Of a DNA stretch of 64,000 nt, positions 1 to 8,629 are shown piece by piece. The notes under the pieces were generated by a model. It saw nothing but the letters and a program-made list of their open reading frames with translations, ran no database searches and had not been told where the DNA came from. Both the position numbers and the translations under genes were made by a program. This stretch comes from Candidatus Gastranaerophilales bacterium (lineage in GTDB: Bacteria; Cyanobacteriota; Vampirovibrionia; Gastranaerophilales; Gastranaerophilaceae), in assembly GCA_947624645.1 (NCBI GenBank), contig CANQLG010000006.1, forward strand, positions 27,113-91,112, written 5' to 3'. Every line of letters starts with the position of its first letter. Position 1 is the stretch's first letter.

Positions 1-2
1 CT

Positions 3-71
3 GCGGATGGTGCAATTGCTGCAAACAGTGCCGTTAAATATATTGAAAGCTTAACACCCGCAATTGTATAA
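3..71 (+). CDS. C-terminal fragment of a thioredoxin-reductase-type flavoprotein (partial)
   Basis: Only the last 22 codons are inside the window, reading ADGAIAANSAVKYIESL and a few more residues before TAA at 69-71. The A-D/G-G-A-I-A-A...A-V-K-Y-I pattern matches the C-terminal FAD-contacting helix of thioredoxin reductase and related pyridine-nucleotide disulphide oxidoreductases. The catalytic CxxC and nucleotide-binding motifs lie upstream, so the family is inferred from the tail alone. Confidence 0.45.
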   Translation, partial: ADGAIAANSAVKYIESLTPAIV

Positions 72-89
72 TTATGTTATTATACAGTT

Positions 90-1073
90 ATGTATAAAAA
101 AATATTAATAGTAAGGCTTGGAGCAATAGGAGATGTAGTTCATACATCAGGTCTTTTTCGGGCAATTAAAAAGCTTGAAAAAGATATTCAAATTCATTAT
201 TTAACAAGTGAATTAATAAGACCTTTGCTTGAAAATGACCCTGATTTGGACAAAGTTTATACAATCAGTCCGAAGTTCAAATTATTTTCGGAAGAAACAA
301 AATCCTTAATAAAAAATCTTAAGTCGGAAAAATATGATTTAGTGTTAAATCTTCAACCGTCGTTAAAGGTTAAACTTCTTATATTATTCGCTAAAATAAA
401 AAAGCAATTAATATACAGAAAAAGTTTTAAGTATCATGCCGTTACAAACTTTTGGCAAACGGGGCTTAAGGCATTTCCAAATTTGCGTGAAGAAAAAGAA
501 TTAAATTTATACCTTGGTAAAGATGTTATAAATAAAGCTGAAATGATGCTGAAAAATTATCCGAGACCGTTTATTGTTATTAATGCAGGCGGAATAATGT
601 CAAAAAGGCAAGGCAGAACATACCCTGTTGATAAATGGCTTGAACTTGCCGATAAAATTCAAGAAAAATATAAAGGTACAATTATTTTAAACGGTGCCGA
701 AGAGGATAAGGAATTACTTTCGCCTTTGAATAAAATTGTAAATTGCATTAATTATATAGGTGAGTTATCATTGGAAGAATCTTGTGCGGTAATATCTCAA
801 GCAGATTTAATGTTATCGGGAGATTCGGGGCCGCTGCATATAGCAACGGCATTAAATGTGCATTCTATCGGGCTTTTTGGTTCTATGCCTATAAAAAGAA
901 CGGGCTGTTATTGTAACGGTATAAATATCACATCCTCAAAATCTTGTGTACCTTGTAACAGAAGAAAATGTAAGTTTTTAAAAAAATCGAAAAAACTTTA
1001 TACCCCTTGTATGGAAGAAATAAGTACCGAAGAGATTTTAAGTAAAATCCAAGCATATTTGCCTCAGCGATAG
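90..1073 (+). CDS. Glycosyltransferase family 9 (heptosyltransferase-like)
   Basis: This 327-residue protein has the GT9 / ADP-heptose:LPS heptosyltransferase fold pattern. It begins with a short strand followed by RLGAIGD (residues 9-15). The donor-site motif GDSGPLHIAT lies near residue 243, and a Cys-rich tail (SCVPCNRRKC) typical of this family follows. Family members transfer a heptose or related sugar to the lipid A core or another surface glycolipid at the inner face of the cytoplasmic membrane. The acceptor cannot be told from sequence. There is no Shine-Dalgarno sequence; a TATTAT box ends six bases before the ATG, so the message may be leaderless. It is followed by a bidirectional terminator shared with the convergent autotransporter gene. 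Confidence 0.88.
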   Translation: MYKKILIVRLGAIGDVVHTSGLFRAIKKLEKDIQIHYLTSELIRPLLENDPDLDKVYTISPKFKLFSEETKSLIKNLKSEKYDLVLNLQPSLKVKLLILFAKIKKQLIYRKSFKYHAVTNFWQTGLKAFPNLREEKELNLYLGKDVINKAEMMLKNYPRPFIVINAGGIMSKRQGRTYPVDKWLELADKIQEKYKGTIILNGAEEDKELLSPLNKIVNCINYIGELSLEESCAVISQADLMLSGDSGPLHIATALNVHSIGLFGSMPIKRTGCYCNGINITSSKSCVPCNRRKCKFLKKSKKLYTPCMEEISTEEILSKIQAYLPQR

Positions 1074-1120
1074 ATATGAAGTGAGGTAAAAAGGCAAAAA
1101 ATATAATGCCGAATTAATTA

Positions 1121-1158
1121 AAAAAAGCCGTATGTAAATAAATACATACAGCTTTTTT
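1121..1158. terminator. Bidirectional intrinsic terminator
   Basis: A hairpin with arms AAAAAAGC-c-GTATGTA and TACATAC-a-GCTTTTTT closes on a six-base loop, with one C/A mismatch. Runs of T follow on both strands, so it can end the glycosyltransferase transcript (+) and the autotransporter transcript (-). Confidence 0.85.
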
Positions 1159-1172
1159 AATTTGAGATTCTG

Positions 1173-4100
1173 TTATTTATTTTTAACCATTTTAACGACT
1201 TTAATGTAAGTTTTTTGAGAGCCGTCAGAAATTGTATTTACGGCAGATTTTGTACCGTTAACAACTTTTTTGGTCGGTTTATTCAAGTCAAACAGATAAT
1301 TAACACCTGCTTGGAATCCGATACCGTTTATTCCTGCGTTTCTTATGTTTATTTGACCGTATGCGGCGAATCTGTCTTTCCAAGTTTTTGTACCGCCTAT
1401 GCCGTATTGAACGTAGCCATGATCCATACGAACATTGGGCAGATGAACATTGCCTGCATGTCCGTCAAGCTTATCATTAATAAAGTACATATAAGATGCA
1501 CCGGCATATAAGCTCCAAGTTTTCTTTTGCAGAATTAAATTTAATCCCGGAGCAACGTTAACGCCGTTCAGCATACCTGATTGCATACCCATAATACCGT
1601 AATTTGTGCCCCAATTTTGTTTACCGAATGCATTATAAGCGATAAACAAATTAGGTTGAACGGTAAAGTCTTTAAACGGTTTATAATTATAAGCTGCTTT
1701 AGCGGCGCTGCCTGCGAACCAGTTACCTGCGTTATCTTCAAACCCAGCAACATCCATATCATTCATATATCCGCCGCCGTAGGCTGTAATTGAACCAATG
1801 AACTTATCTTTAATAAATGTACCCATAACGCCTAATTGTCCGCCGTTTTGATACATACTTACACCGTCAAAGTGCTGATGACCGCCATTATAGCCCACAT
1901 AACCCGTCGGGATAAATTCCCAATTGTTTTTGAGTTTAACGGACGGAAGATCAGCCCCGATTAACATACCATAAATATTGTTTTTAACGCTCAGCCCCTG
2001 AGTAAGATCCATCTTATCGAATGATACATAAGATTTAGACCAGAGTCCGCCGTCTTTATATGTTTTTTGGTATGGTTCGAATAAGGTTGAAGCTGCTGCG
2101 TATTTATTAGCCAATTTTGCATTATCAATCAATCTGTCATTATGTAGGATAAAGTGGTTTGTAACAATATCATCAACATGTAATTGGCTTGTATACATTG
2201 CCATTGTAGCGACTTGCCCTCTGAATACCTGAGGATTGTAATGGTCTAAGAATGCTCTATATCTCCCTTGTCCCCTTGATTCTAATCCATAATAACCTAT
2301 CGGGGTGAATTTAAGGTCTTTTGTTGCGTCAAAATTAACTCCTGATTTATCACCCGTAAACAGTGTGAAATAGATATATCTGTCTATTGGAGCACCGCCT
2401 GTAAAATTGAAGTCAGATACATTTAATGTTGCATCTGTACCTTTAATTGAACCAAAGTCAAATTGGTCACCTTTCCAATCTCTGGGGTTTAAGTCAACAG
2501 TAAAGTTAGCATTTCCGTTAACTTCAACATTATCTGCATGAGCGGAATTAATTTCTCCGTTTAATATACCAAGCTGTGTATTATCGGACATCTTAAGGTT
2601 TTCAGCATTCAGTTCTTTAACTCCCGCACCGAAAGACAGTTTTGATTTACCGTCAATATCTACATCTCCACCTGTTATATAACTGTTAGAATCTGATATA
2701 TAGATATTTGATTCATCGGTTAAAGTAGTTTTTCCTTTTGTCTGCTGTAAACCTCCGCCGTGGCCTTTTGTATTATCAATACCGCTAACGTTAAAGTTTC
2801 CGCCCTCATTTTTAACAAGACCGTTCCATTTATCATTTGTTTTGGAGTCGATGTTAAAAATAGCGCCTTCTTCTTTTATGTCAACAGTTGAGCCATGTTG
2901 TATATCAACAGAAACTTCATCTGCAACAGAGCTTGTTTTTTCGATGTTAAGAACAGAACCGCTTAAAAGGTTCAAATTACCTTTAGTCGCATTTAGTGTT
3001 CCTGCATCTTTCGGGTCTTTCATACCGTAGTCTAAAATACCGCCGTCAAGTATAACTTTACCCTGCCACTCGTCAGCCGTGTCCGTATCGTCGTCAAGCT
3101 CCAGATACCCGCCTTTTGATAGCGTAACTTCTGAATTTGCATCAATTTTAGTTTTAACTTTCTTTTCTATACCGCTATCGTACTCATCATCTGATTTGAA
3201 TGTAATTTTAGAATTTTCAATATTTACACTGCCTGATGAAGCTTGAAGTTTACCTAATTTTTTTTCATAATCTTTTAATGTAAGTATGCCTTGAGAGTCA
3301 TCATCCAAAACTACTGCGCCTGACCAATTATCTTCATTATTAAGGGTTAATGAACCTTTTTCAAGATATACTTGTGAGTTTTCACCTATATCAGCTATAA
3401 CAGCATCTTCAATAGTACTGCCTTCGCCTAATACAAGCTGAGTTTCTCCCGTAAGGTTTAATTTGCCTTTTTCAGCCGTAAGAGTGCCTGTACCCTCTTC
3501 ATAATTATTAGTCAAATCATCAAGTGTTAAAGTACCGTCTTTAAGATTTACACTTCCAAGCCAATTGCCTTGGGATAAAATAACATCGCCGCCCTCGACA
3601 TTTAATTTACCGTTTTTCCAAATATTTGTAGTAACTTCTTTGGCAACGGAACTATTGGCTTTGAATGTTATTTCGCCTGCATCGGTATCGTTATCGCCAA
3701 CGTTAAATACTGTTTTTTCACCCGAAATATTAAGTTTAGCATCATCAGCCAAATCATTTTTAGTGAACCAATTAAATTGACCTGCTGTTACGTTTGACTC
3801 TCCGCCGAAGAATGTTCCTAAAACATCTGTTTCAGCATTATCTCCATCTTGAGTGAAATTACCTGTATATTTTGAAGCATCACCTTCTAATTCCAAATCT
3901 CCGTTGTTTATAAATTTTCCGTTTCCTGTAACGCTTGAGTTTGCAGATATTGAAAAATCAGCATCTTCTTTATTGGTGAAATTACCTGTATTATTGAGTT
4001 CGTCTCCGTTAAACTCCATAATACCCGAGTTATCGAATTTTTGAGAGTTTGTAAATGTTGAATCTTCCGTGAATGTCAAATTTTCTCTGTTTACCGTATT

Positions 4101-7100
4101 GCCATTATTTTCGAAGCTTTCTGTGACAGTATTTTTGCCATAGAATGCCATTGAATAATCACTGTTAGGTTCAGGCAAAGAACCGGTAGAATTATTTGCC
4201 AACTCAGAGAATGTATTTGTACCCGTGAAGAACGAAACACCATCCGAATCATTTGTATATAAGGAATTAAATGTATTTTCTCCCTGCGTTTGAATAAAGC
4301 CTTTATTGTAAATATCATTGTTAGCGTCAGCTGTTGCAGCCTCTGTTGTAACACCGTCAAGCAGTATAAAACCGTTTGAATCATTATAGATGGCACCGCC
4401 GTCACCATTTGCATAGGCTTTATTATTACTGAACGTAGAATTTTTAACCCATAGACCTGTTGTGAATGCAGCGCTCTCTACATTTTCTTGTCCGCCATTA
4501 TTGTATATAGCACCGCCTTTTCCTGTACTTGATGATGATGAATTACCTGTTATATTGAGGTTATCCAATATAACGGAGGAATTTTCACTTGCGTTATGGA
4601 GTACGGAGCCGCCTCGTTCCGTGGAGTCAGCGTCTTTTATAGTCAGGTTTTTAACGGTTAAGTTAACATTGCCGCTTTCTTCAATATTAAAGAAGCTGCC
4701 TTTATTTTCCGTTACTATACCGCCTTGTTTTAGCTTACCTGAAAGTACGCTGTCAGAAGCGGTATTGCTTCTACCTTGTACTGTAAAATTACCGTCAAGA
4801 GTTTTTTCAAGTGATTTACCTATGTTATATACTTGGTCATCATCTGTTGAGAATTGGAAAAACCTGTTATCCGTTGTTTCACTATCCATTTTGTATAGCG
4901 AATTTTCGTCAGCTATACCCGAAATATCTGCTGTGATACCCTTTTGGTCGTTGTTTACCGTAATATCATATTCAAATGCGGTGGTTGCACCTTTTACACC
5001 TGTTTTTGTATCACCATTTGATAACTTTAATCCGTATGCGCCTGTACCTGTGCCTCTTAATACTCCTTCATTTTCTTTTGTAGTAAAACTTTGACCTTTT
5101 TCAACATTTTTTTCAGACGAAATAAATATATTACCGAGCCCAAGTTCTCCCGAGCCGCTGTTTACGGTTAAAGAGTCTGTTTCTAAGACATTACCATCCT
5201 TAAATTTAATATCGAAATCTATTTTGCTTTTACTGCTTTTTGGTGCAGCAAAACTCTCAAAAATATACGAATTTATAGTATTATCATCATCATGGAGGTC
5301 TAGTGTACTGTTATTAAGTGTAAAGTTTTTGTAACCGAAATTGCTTCCGCTTAATTTTAAGCTTGAATTATTAAACGTAACGGAGCCTAAATTTTCATTA
5401 GTAATATTATCTGACAAAGTAAATACCGTACCTGTGCCGTTACCTGTAAAATTAGCATTTCCGCCATTATCCGAAGAAAATTGTAACAATTTATTATCAA
5501 TAGTTCCGTTTTCGGTTAAATCGCCATTAACAGTGTAGTTAAATGTTGAACCGTTTGAAAGGTTAACAAGCCCTTTATATAAAGCGGAGCCTGAAGCGGT
5601 AAGTGTACCGCCTTGTATATTTTTTTCACCGCCAAATAAGCTATTAGAACTTGCGGTTGTTTCTCCTGCGGTTTGGGTGAATGTCCCCGTGTAGCTTGAA
5701 GCATCACCTGATAAAGTAAGTTTTCCGCCTTGATTGGTTATTACAGCCGAAGCGTCTGTACCTGTTACATTGCCTGATATTGTTAGCTCTCCCGTATTGG
5801 TAATTGAACCGGATTCTTTGTTATCAATTGCTTTAAGTTCACCGCCGTTCATTTTAATATTACCTGTGTTTGTCAAGCTTTCTGTAACGGTCAGCTTGCC
5901 TTTGGAGGTAATATTACCTGCATTGGTTGCGGTTTTTGTTATTGTAATACCGCCTGAAGTTGATTCTATTAAGCCTGTATTATTTGCAAGGCTATCAAAG
6001 TTAAGCTCGCTTCCTTGTATTAATTCACCTGAGTTTGTAACGTCAGTAGCAGAGATTTTTCCTGTTGCATTAATTTTACTTCCTGCAACATCATTTTTAA
6101 TCTTTCCTGTCACTGTGATATTGTTTGCAGTTATAGTACCTTTACTTGTGCTTCCGTTTATTAAATCACCTTTTGTCAGAGTAATATCACCTGTTGTGAT
6201 TTCACCGCTATTTGTAATATTACCGTCAGTAACATCTATAATAGCGGCAGAAATTGTGCCCAAGTTTTGGATTGCATTTGATGATGGTGCATTTTCTCCC
6301 GTAAGAGTTAATGTCCCTGTTAAATTCAAATTACTTTTTGCATCTGAACCATCGTATGAGCCGAATTCTGCACTCGTTCCCGTTATATTAGCTTTATTTG
6401 TAACACTTTTTACATTAAAAGCAGTACCTGTTGAATTAAGATGAGCGCCAGAAGTGCCGCTTTCATCTCCATTTATAAGTGTATCGGCTGTTAATGAGCC
6501 CGTGCTTACAAAATTACCTTCGTTACTTATGGTTTTTGCTTCAAGTGTTCCTCTATTATCAACTTTGCCTTTATTTGTTAAAGTTCCTGTTGTACCGTTT
6601 ATTGTTAATTTGGCATTTGCTGTATTAACTAAAGAGGGGGTGTTTTCGCCTTGAGCTTCACCAACAGTAACATCACCTGATATTACCGTTGTTGCGCTTG
6701 CTGTGTTTGTGATAACGCCTGCTGCGTCAGATGTTGCCGATACGGTAAGTTTTGTACCTTCTGCTAAAGTATAGTTATTTGTACCGCTAAAATTAAGTTC
6801 TTTTATATTTTTACCGTCAACGGTTAAACCTGTATTATCGGTACCGCTATATTTTTCAAGGTTTAAAATTGTATTATTATTTGTTCCTTGAGCAATAGTT
6901 GTAAGTGTTTCAGTATCATTAGTCATATTTGTCAGGGTTAAATTTGCATTTTGTGTTGTCAGTTTTAAATCTTTTGAAAGCCCTGAGCTTTCACCATTAA
7001 ATGTTATGGTATCGTTTGTTAACTTTAATGCACCTTGACCACTTATTTTATTAGATAATGTCAGGGTTTTTTTATTATTAAAGCCATCCAAGGTCAACTC

Positions 7101-8063
7101 GGAATCTTTTTGAACCTCCATGTGTATAGATTGGGCAATAGTGTCTTTTGAGCTTAATGTTAGTTTAGAAGTAGTTAAACCATCTCCGACGGTTAAATTA
7201 GTGTTGTCACCAAATATAATACTGCCTCTACCTGTATCATTATTTGCTGCCTGCCAGTTAAAAGTACCTGCTTGAATATTAGATTCACCTTTAAAGTATT
7301 TTGTGCCATTAAATGTTGTTTTACCTTCTGCATTATTTTGAGTATATTTACCCGTAAAGTTATTGTTATTACCGCCTAAAACAAATTCGTTAGCACCCGA
7401 ATGGTTAATTTTTTGATTATCATTGTATGAACGGATACCGTTTCCTATTTCAACCGTTCCACCGTCGCCTTTTATATCTATATTTAGATTATCCCCAAAT
7501 AACGTAATATCGTATGTGCTTTCGGTAGAATTTATTTGTTTGTCAAAAATCACATTACCTGTTCCTGAACTTTCAAGTGTGAGTGTTCCACCGTACATTA
7601 AAATGGTACCGTTAACTCTATAACTGCCTGAACCATAAGGTGTTGTCTTAATACTTGAGCCAAATTCAACCCCCGGGCCGATCTTTACATCCCCCTGACT
7701 AAAAATTACATACCCTACACCTTTCTCAGACTCTTCACCAAAACTATCAAATTTTACACCCTGTATTGTTAAACTGCTGTCTGCTCCTTGAACTTGAAAA
7801 GCACCGGTTTCTGAAGCTGTGTTACTAGGTGTAAACGAAGAGTTTTCCTGTCCCGTTATAGTAACATCTTTATCACTATATTCTATTAAACTATTAAATT
7901 GGATATTACTTCCCGTTTCTATTTCAACAGGACTTTCATTATTATCAATAGCGTTTTTTAAGTCATTAAAATTATTGACTTCTTGTGCGGAATATACATT
8001 TAATGACGATATCGCCATAGTGCACAACAGCGCTGCCGCATTCAAATTAATTTTCTTCTTCAA
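1173..8063 (-). CDS. Giant autotransporter / Pmp-like adhesin
   Basis: The 2,296-residue product starts with a Sec signal peptide (three Lys, then a hydrophobic core ending VYSA, cleavage near residue 26). The passenger of about 1,900 residues is rich in Asn, Thr, Gly and Ser with short beta-helix-like repeats. Around residues 1190-1260 it has two GGAIYN motifs and an FSNN, the GGAI/FxxN signature of chlamydial Pmp autotransporters. The last 345 residues look like a 12-strand autotransporter barrel, with alternating strands such as YGMLIGADL and GIGFQAGVNYLF. Unlike classical autotransporters it does not end on an aromatic strand: some 36 mostly polar, Lys-rich residues follow the last strand. 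The start chosen is TTG at 8061-8063, directly after a G9 tract. An ATG at 8101-8103 is in another frame unless the tract changes length. Role inferred: surface adhesin or passenger display. Confidence 0.85.
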   Translation of the reverse strand: MKKKINLNAAALLCTMAISSLNVYSAQEVNNFNDLKNAIDNNESPVEIETGSNIQFNSLIEYSDKDVTITGQENSSFTPSNTASETGAFQVQGADSSLTIQGVKFDSFGEESEKGVGYVIFSQGDVKIGPGVEFGSSIKTTPYGSGSYRVNGTILMYGGTLTLESSGTGNVIFDKQINSTESTYDITLFGDNLNIDIKGDGGTVEIGNGIRSYNDNQKINHSGANEFVLGGNNNNFTGKYTQNNAEGKTTFNGTKYFKGESNIQAGTFNWQAANNDTGRGSIIFGDNTNLTVGDGLTTSKLTLSSKDTIAQSIHMEVQKDSELTLDGFNNKKTLTLSNKISGQGALKLTNDTITFNGESSGLSKDLKLTTQNANLTLTNMTNDTETLTTIAQGTNNNTILNLEKYSGTDNTGLTVDGKNIKELNFSGTNNYTLAEGTKLTVSATSDAAGVITNTASATTVISGDVTVGEAQGENTPSLVNTANAKLTINGTTGTLTNKGKVDNRGTLEAKTISNEGNFVSTGSLTADTLINGDESGTSGAHLNSTGTAFNVKSVTNKANITGTSAEFGSYDGSDAKSNLNLTGTLTLTGENAPSSNAIQNLGTISAAIIDVTDGNITNSGEITTGDITLTKGDLINGSTSKGTITANNITVTGKIKNDVAGSKINATGKISATDVTNSGELIQGSELNFDSLANNTGLIESTSGGITITKTATNAGNITSKGKLTVTESLTNTGNIKMNGGELKAIDNKESGSITNTGELTISGNVTGTDASAVITNQGGKLTLSGDASSYTGTFTQTAGETTASSNSLFGGEKNIQGGTLTASGSALYKGLVNLSNGSTFNYTVNGDLTENGTIDNKLLQFSSDNGGNANFTGNGTGTVFTLSDNITNENLGSVTFNNSSLKLSGSNFGYKNFTLNNSTLDLHDDDNTINSYIFESFAAPKSSKSKIDFDIKFKDGNVLETDSLTVNSGSGELGLGNIFISSEKNVEKGQSFTTKENEGVLRGTGTGAYGLKLSNGDTKTGVKGATTAFEYDITVNNDQKGITADISGIADENSLYKMDSETTDNRFFQFSTDDDQVYNIGKSLEKTLDGNFTVQGRSNTASDSVLSGKLKQGGIVTENKGSFFNIEESGNVNLTVKNLTIKDADSTERGGSVLHNASENSSVILDNLNITGNSSSSSTGKGGAIYNNGGQENVESAAFTTGLWVKNSTFSNNKAYANGDGGAIYNDSNGFILLDGVTTEAATADANNDIYNKGFIQTQGENTFNSLYTNDSDGVSFFTGTNTFSELANNSTGSLPEPNSDYSMAFYGKNTVTESFENNGNTVNRENLTFTEDSTFTNSQKFDNSGIMEFNGDELNNTGNFTNKEDADFSISANSSVTGNGKFINNGDLELEGDASKYTGNFTQDGDNAETDVLGTFFGGESNVTAGQFNWFTKNDLADDAKLNISGEKTVFNVGDNDTDAGEITFKANSSVAKEVTTNIWKNGKLNVEGGDVILSQGNWLGSVNLKDGTLTLDDLTNNYEEGTGTLTAEKGKLNLTGETQLVLGEGSTIEDAVIADIGENSQVYLEKGSLTLNNEDNWSGAVVLDDDSQGILTLKDYEKKLGKLQASSGSVNIENSKITFKSDDEYDSGIEKKVKTKIDANSEVTLSKGGYLELDDDTDTADEWQGKVILDGGILDYGMKDPKDAGTLNATKGNLNLLSGSVLNIEKTSSVADEVSVDIQHGSTVDIKEEGAIFNIDSKTNDKWNGLVKNEGGNFNVSGIDNTKGHGGGLQQTKGKTTLTDESNIYISDSNSYITGGDVDIDGKSKLSFGAGVKELNAENLKMSDNTQLGILNGEINSAHADNVEVNGNANFTVDLNPRDWKGDQFDFGSIKGTDATLNVSDFNFTGGAPIDRYIYFTLFTGDKSGVNFDATKDLKFTPIGYYGLESRGQGRYRAFLDHYNPQVFRGQVATMAMYTSQLHVDDIVTNHFILHNDRLIDNAKLANKYAAASTLFEPYQKTYKDGGLWSKSYVSFDKMDLTQGLSVKNNIYGMLIGADLPSVKLKNNWEFIPTGYVGYNGGHQHFDGVSMYQNGGQLGVMGTFIKDKFIGSITAYGGGYMNDMDVAGFEDNAGNWFAGSAAKAAYNYKPFKDFTVQPNLFIAYNAFGKQNWGTNYGIMGMQSGMLNGVNVAPGLNLILQKKTWSLYAGASYMYFINDKLDGHAGNVHLPNVRMDHGYVQYGIGGTKTWKDRFAAYGQINIRNAGINGIGFQAGVNYLFDLNKPTKKVVNGTKSAVNTISDGSQKTYIKVVKMVKNK

Positions 8064-8103
8064 TTTTACCCCCCCCCGTGGCGAAAATACCCACAGGAGA
8101 CAT
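8064..8103 (-). promoter_or_regulatory. G9 tract with hairpin and alternative ATG in the autotransporter leader
   Basis: On the minus strand nine consecutive G residues (8069-8077) end five bases before the TTG start and can act as a Shine-Dalgarno. Bases 8091-8100 (TCTCCTGTGG) can pair with 8072-8081 (CCACGGGGGG) over ten positions including G-U pairs, which would hide most of the G tract. An ATG at 8101-8103 reads 12 codons through the tract and then runs out of frame. If the tract were G8 or G11 that ATG would be in frame with the signal peptide. The layout is that of a slipped-strand switch; actual length variation is not shown here. Confidence 0.6.
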
Positions 8104-8122
8104 ACTTCTAACTACATTATTA

Positions 8123-8152
8123 ATTATATATTAAAAATATTTGAGTTTTCAA
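8123..8152 (-). promoter_or_regulatory. Promoter of the autotransporter gene
   Basis: On the minus strand TTGAAA (8147-8152) and TATAAT (8123-8128) are separated by 18 bases. Transcription would start near 8115, giving a leader of about 52 bases that contains the hairpin and G9 tract. Confidence 0.6.
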
Positions 8153-8540
8153 ATAATAATCAACTTTTGAAACAATATTGTAATATTATTTTTCATTAAA
8201 ATACAGAGGGCGAAATTGCCTTGAATCAAAACTGTAATTTAATATACAGAAGAAAATGTAATTAAATTTAAATTTATGTGTTACATACAATACACACAAA
8301 ATAATTTGTGTGTAAAAAAATCAAAAAAATTACTCACAAATAAATTTGTGTAACCTAAACTTATTCACAAATTATCAGAAAAAGCTTTTAAAAAAGAATT
8401 TGGATTTGAGCTTTTTGATGCGGATTCTATGGTTTTTCTCGCTTCGCTCGACACCGTTCTGCGTAAAATCCGCTCGAACCAAATAAAGCTACGCTTTATG
8501 GGGCTCATCCCTTAATATTAACTAAAAAACCTTGATAAAA
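8153..8540. other. Long intergenic stretch between autotransporter promoter and tRNA-Ser
   Basis: No coding frame is supported here. Besides the twin dyads, the part nearest the tRNA holds a more GC-rich structured block. GCGGATT (8420-8426) and AATCCGC (8467-8473) form a seven-base inverted repeat around a CTCGCTTCGCTCG core. A perfect hairpin, ATAAAGC-TAC-GCTTTAT, lies at 8483-8499. Because it sits just 3' of tRNA-Ser on the same strand, it may be a processed trailer, a terminator-like structure, or a remnant of an inserted repeat. Confidence 0.4.
8295..8350. promoter_or_regulatory. Twin dyads CACAAA-N4-TTTGTG spaced 40 bp
   Basis: Two perfect dyads with the same arms occur at 8295-8310 (spacer ATAA) and 8335-8350 (spacer TAAA). 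Their starts are exactly 40 bp apart. The first extends to a perfect ten-base inverted repeat (8291-8314). A lone CACAAA half-site follows at 8366-8371. They lie about 140 bp upstream of the autotransporter promoter and are not followed by T runs in a way that suggests termination. Best read as paired operator sites for an unknown dimeric regulator. Confidence 0.45.
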
Positions 8541-8627
8541 CGGAGAGGGCGGGATTCGAACCCGCGGTAGAGTCACCCCTACACAAATTTTCGAGATTTG
8601 CACCTTAAACCTCTCGGACACCTCTCC
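8541..8627 (-). tRNA. tRNA-Ser(CGA)
   Basis: Read on the minus strand this 87-base RNA has a GGAGAGG/CCTCTCC acceptor stem, discriminator G, a long class II variable arm, the T-arm GCGGG-TTCGAAT-CCCGC, and anticodon stem CAAAT/ATTTG enclosing the loop CTCGAAA, giving anticodon CGA. The 3' CCA is not encoded. Its 5' end is only three bases downstream of the gmd stop, so it may be processed from a gmd transcript. Confidence 0.95.
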
Positions 8628-8629
8628 TT

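Noticed and set aside
4462..6654. Long open frames (210, 236 and 66 codons) antisense to the autotransporter
   Set aside because: They mirror the low-complexity Asn/Thr/Gly repeat region, have Pro/Leu/Ser/Val composition expected from its complement, and lack ribosome sites.
8295..8350. Intrinsic terminators made by the CACAAA/TTTGTG dyads
   Set aside because: The hairpins are followed by A runs on the plus strand and mixed sequence on the minus strand, so a T tail is missing in the useful direction.
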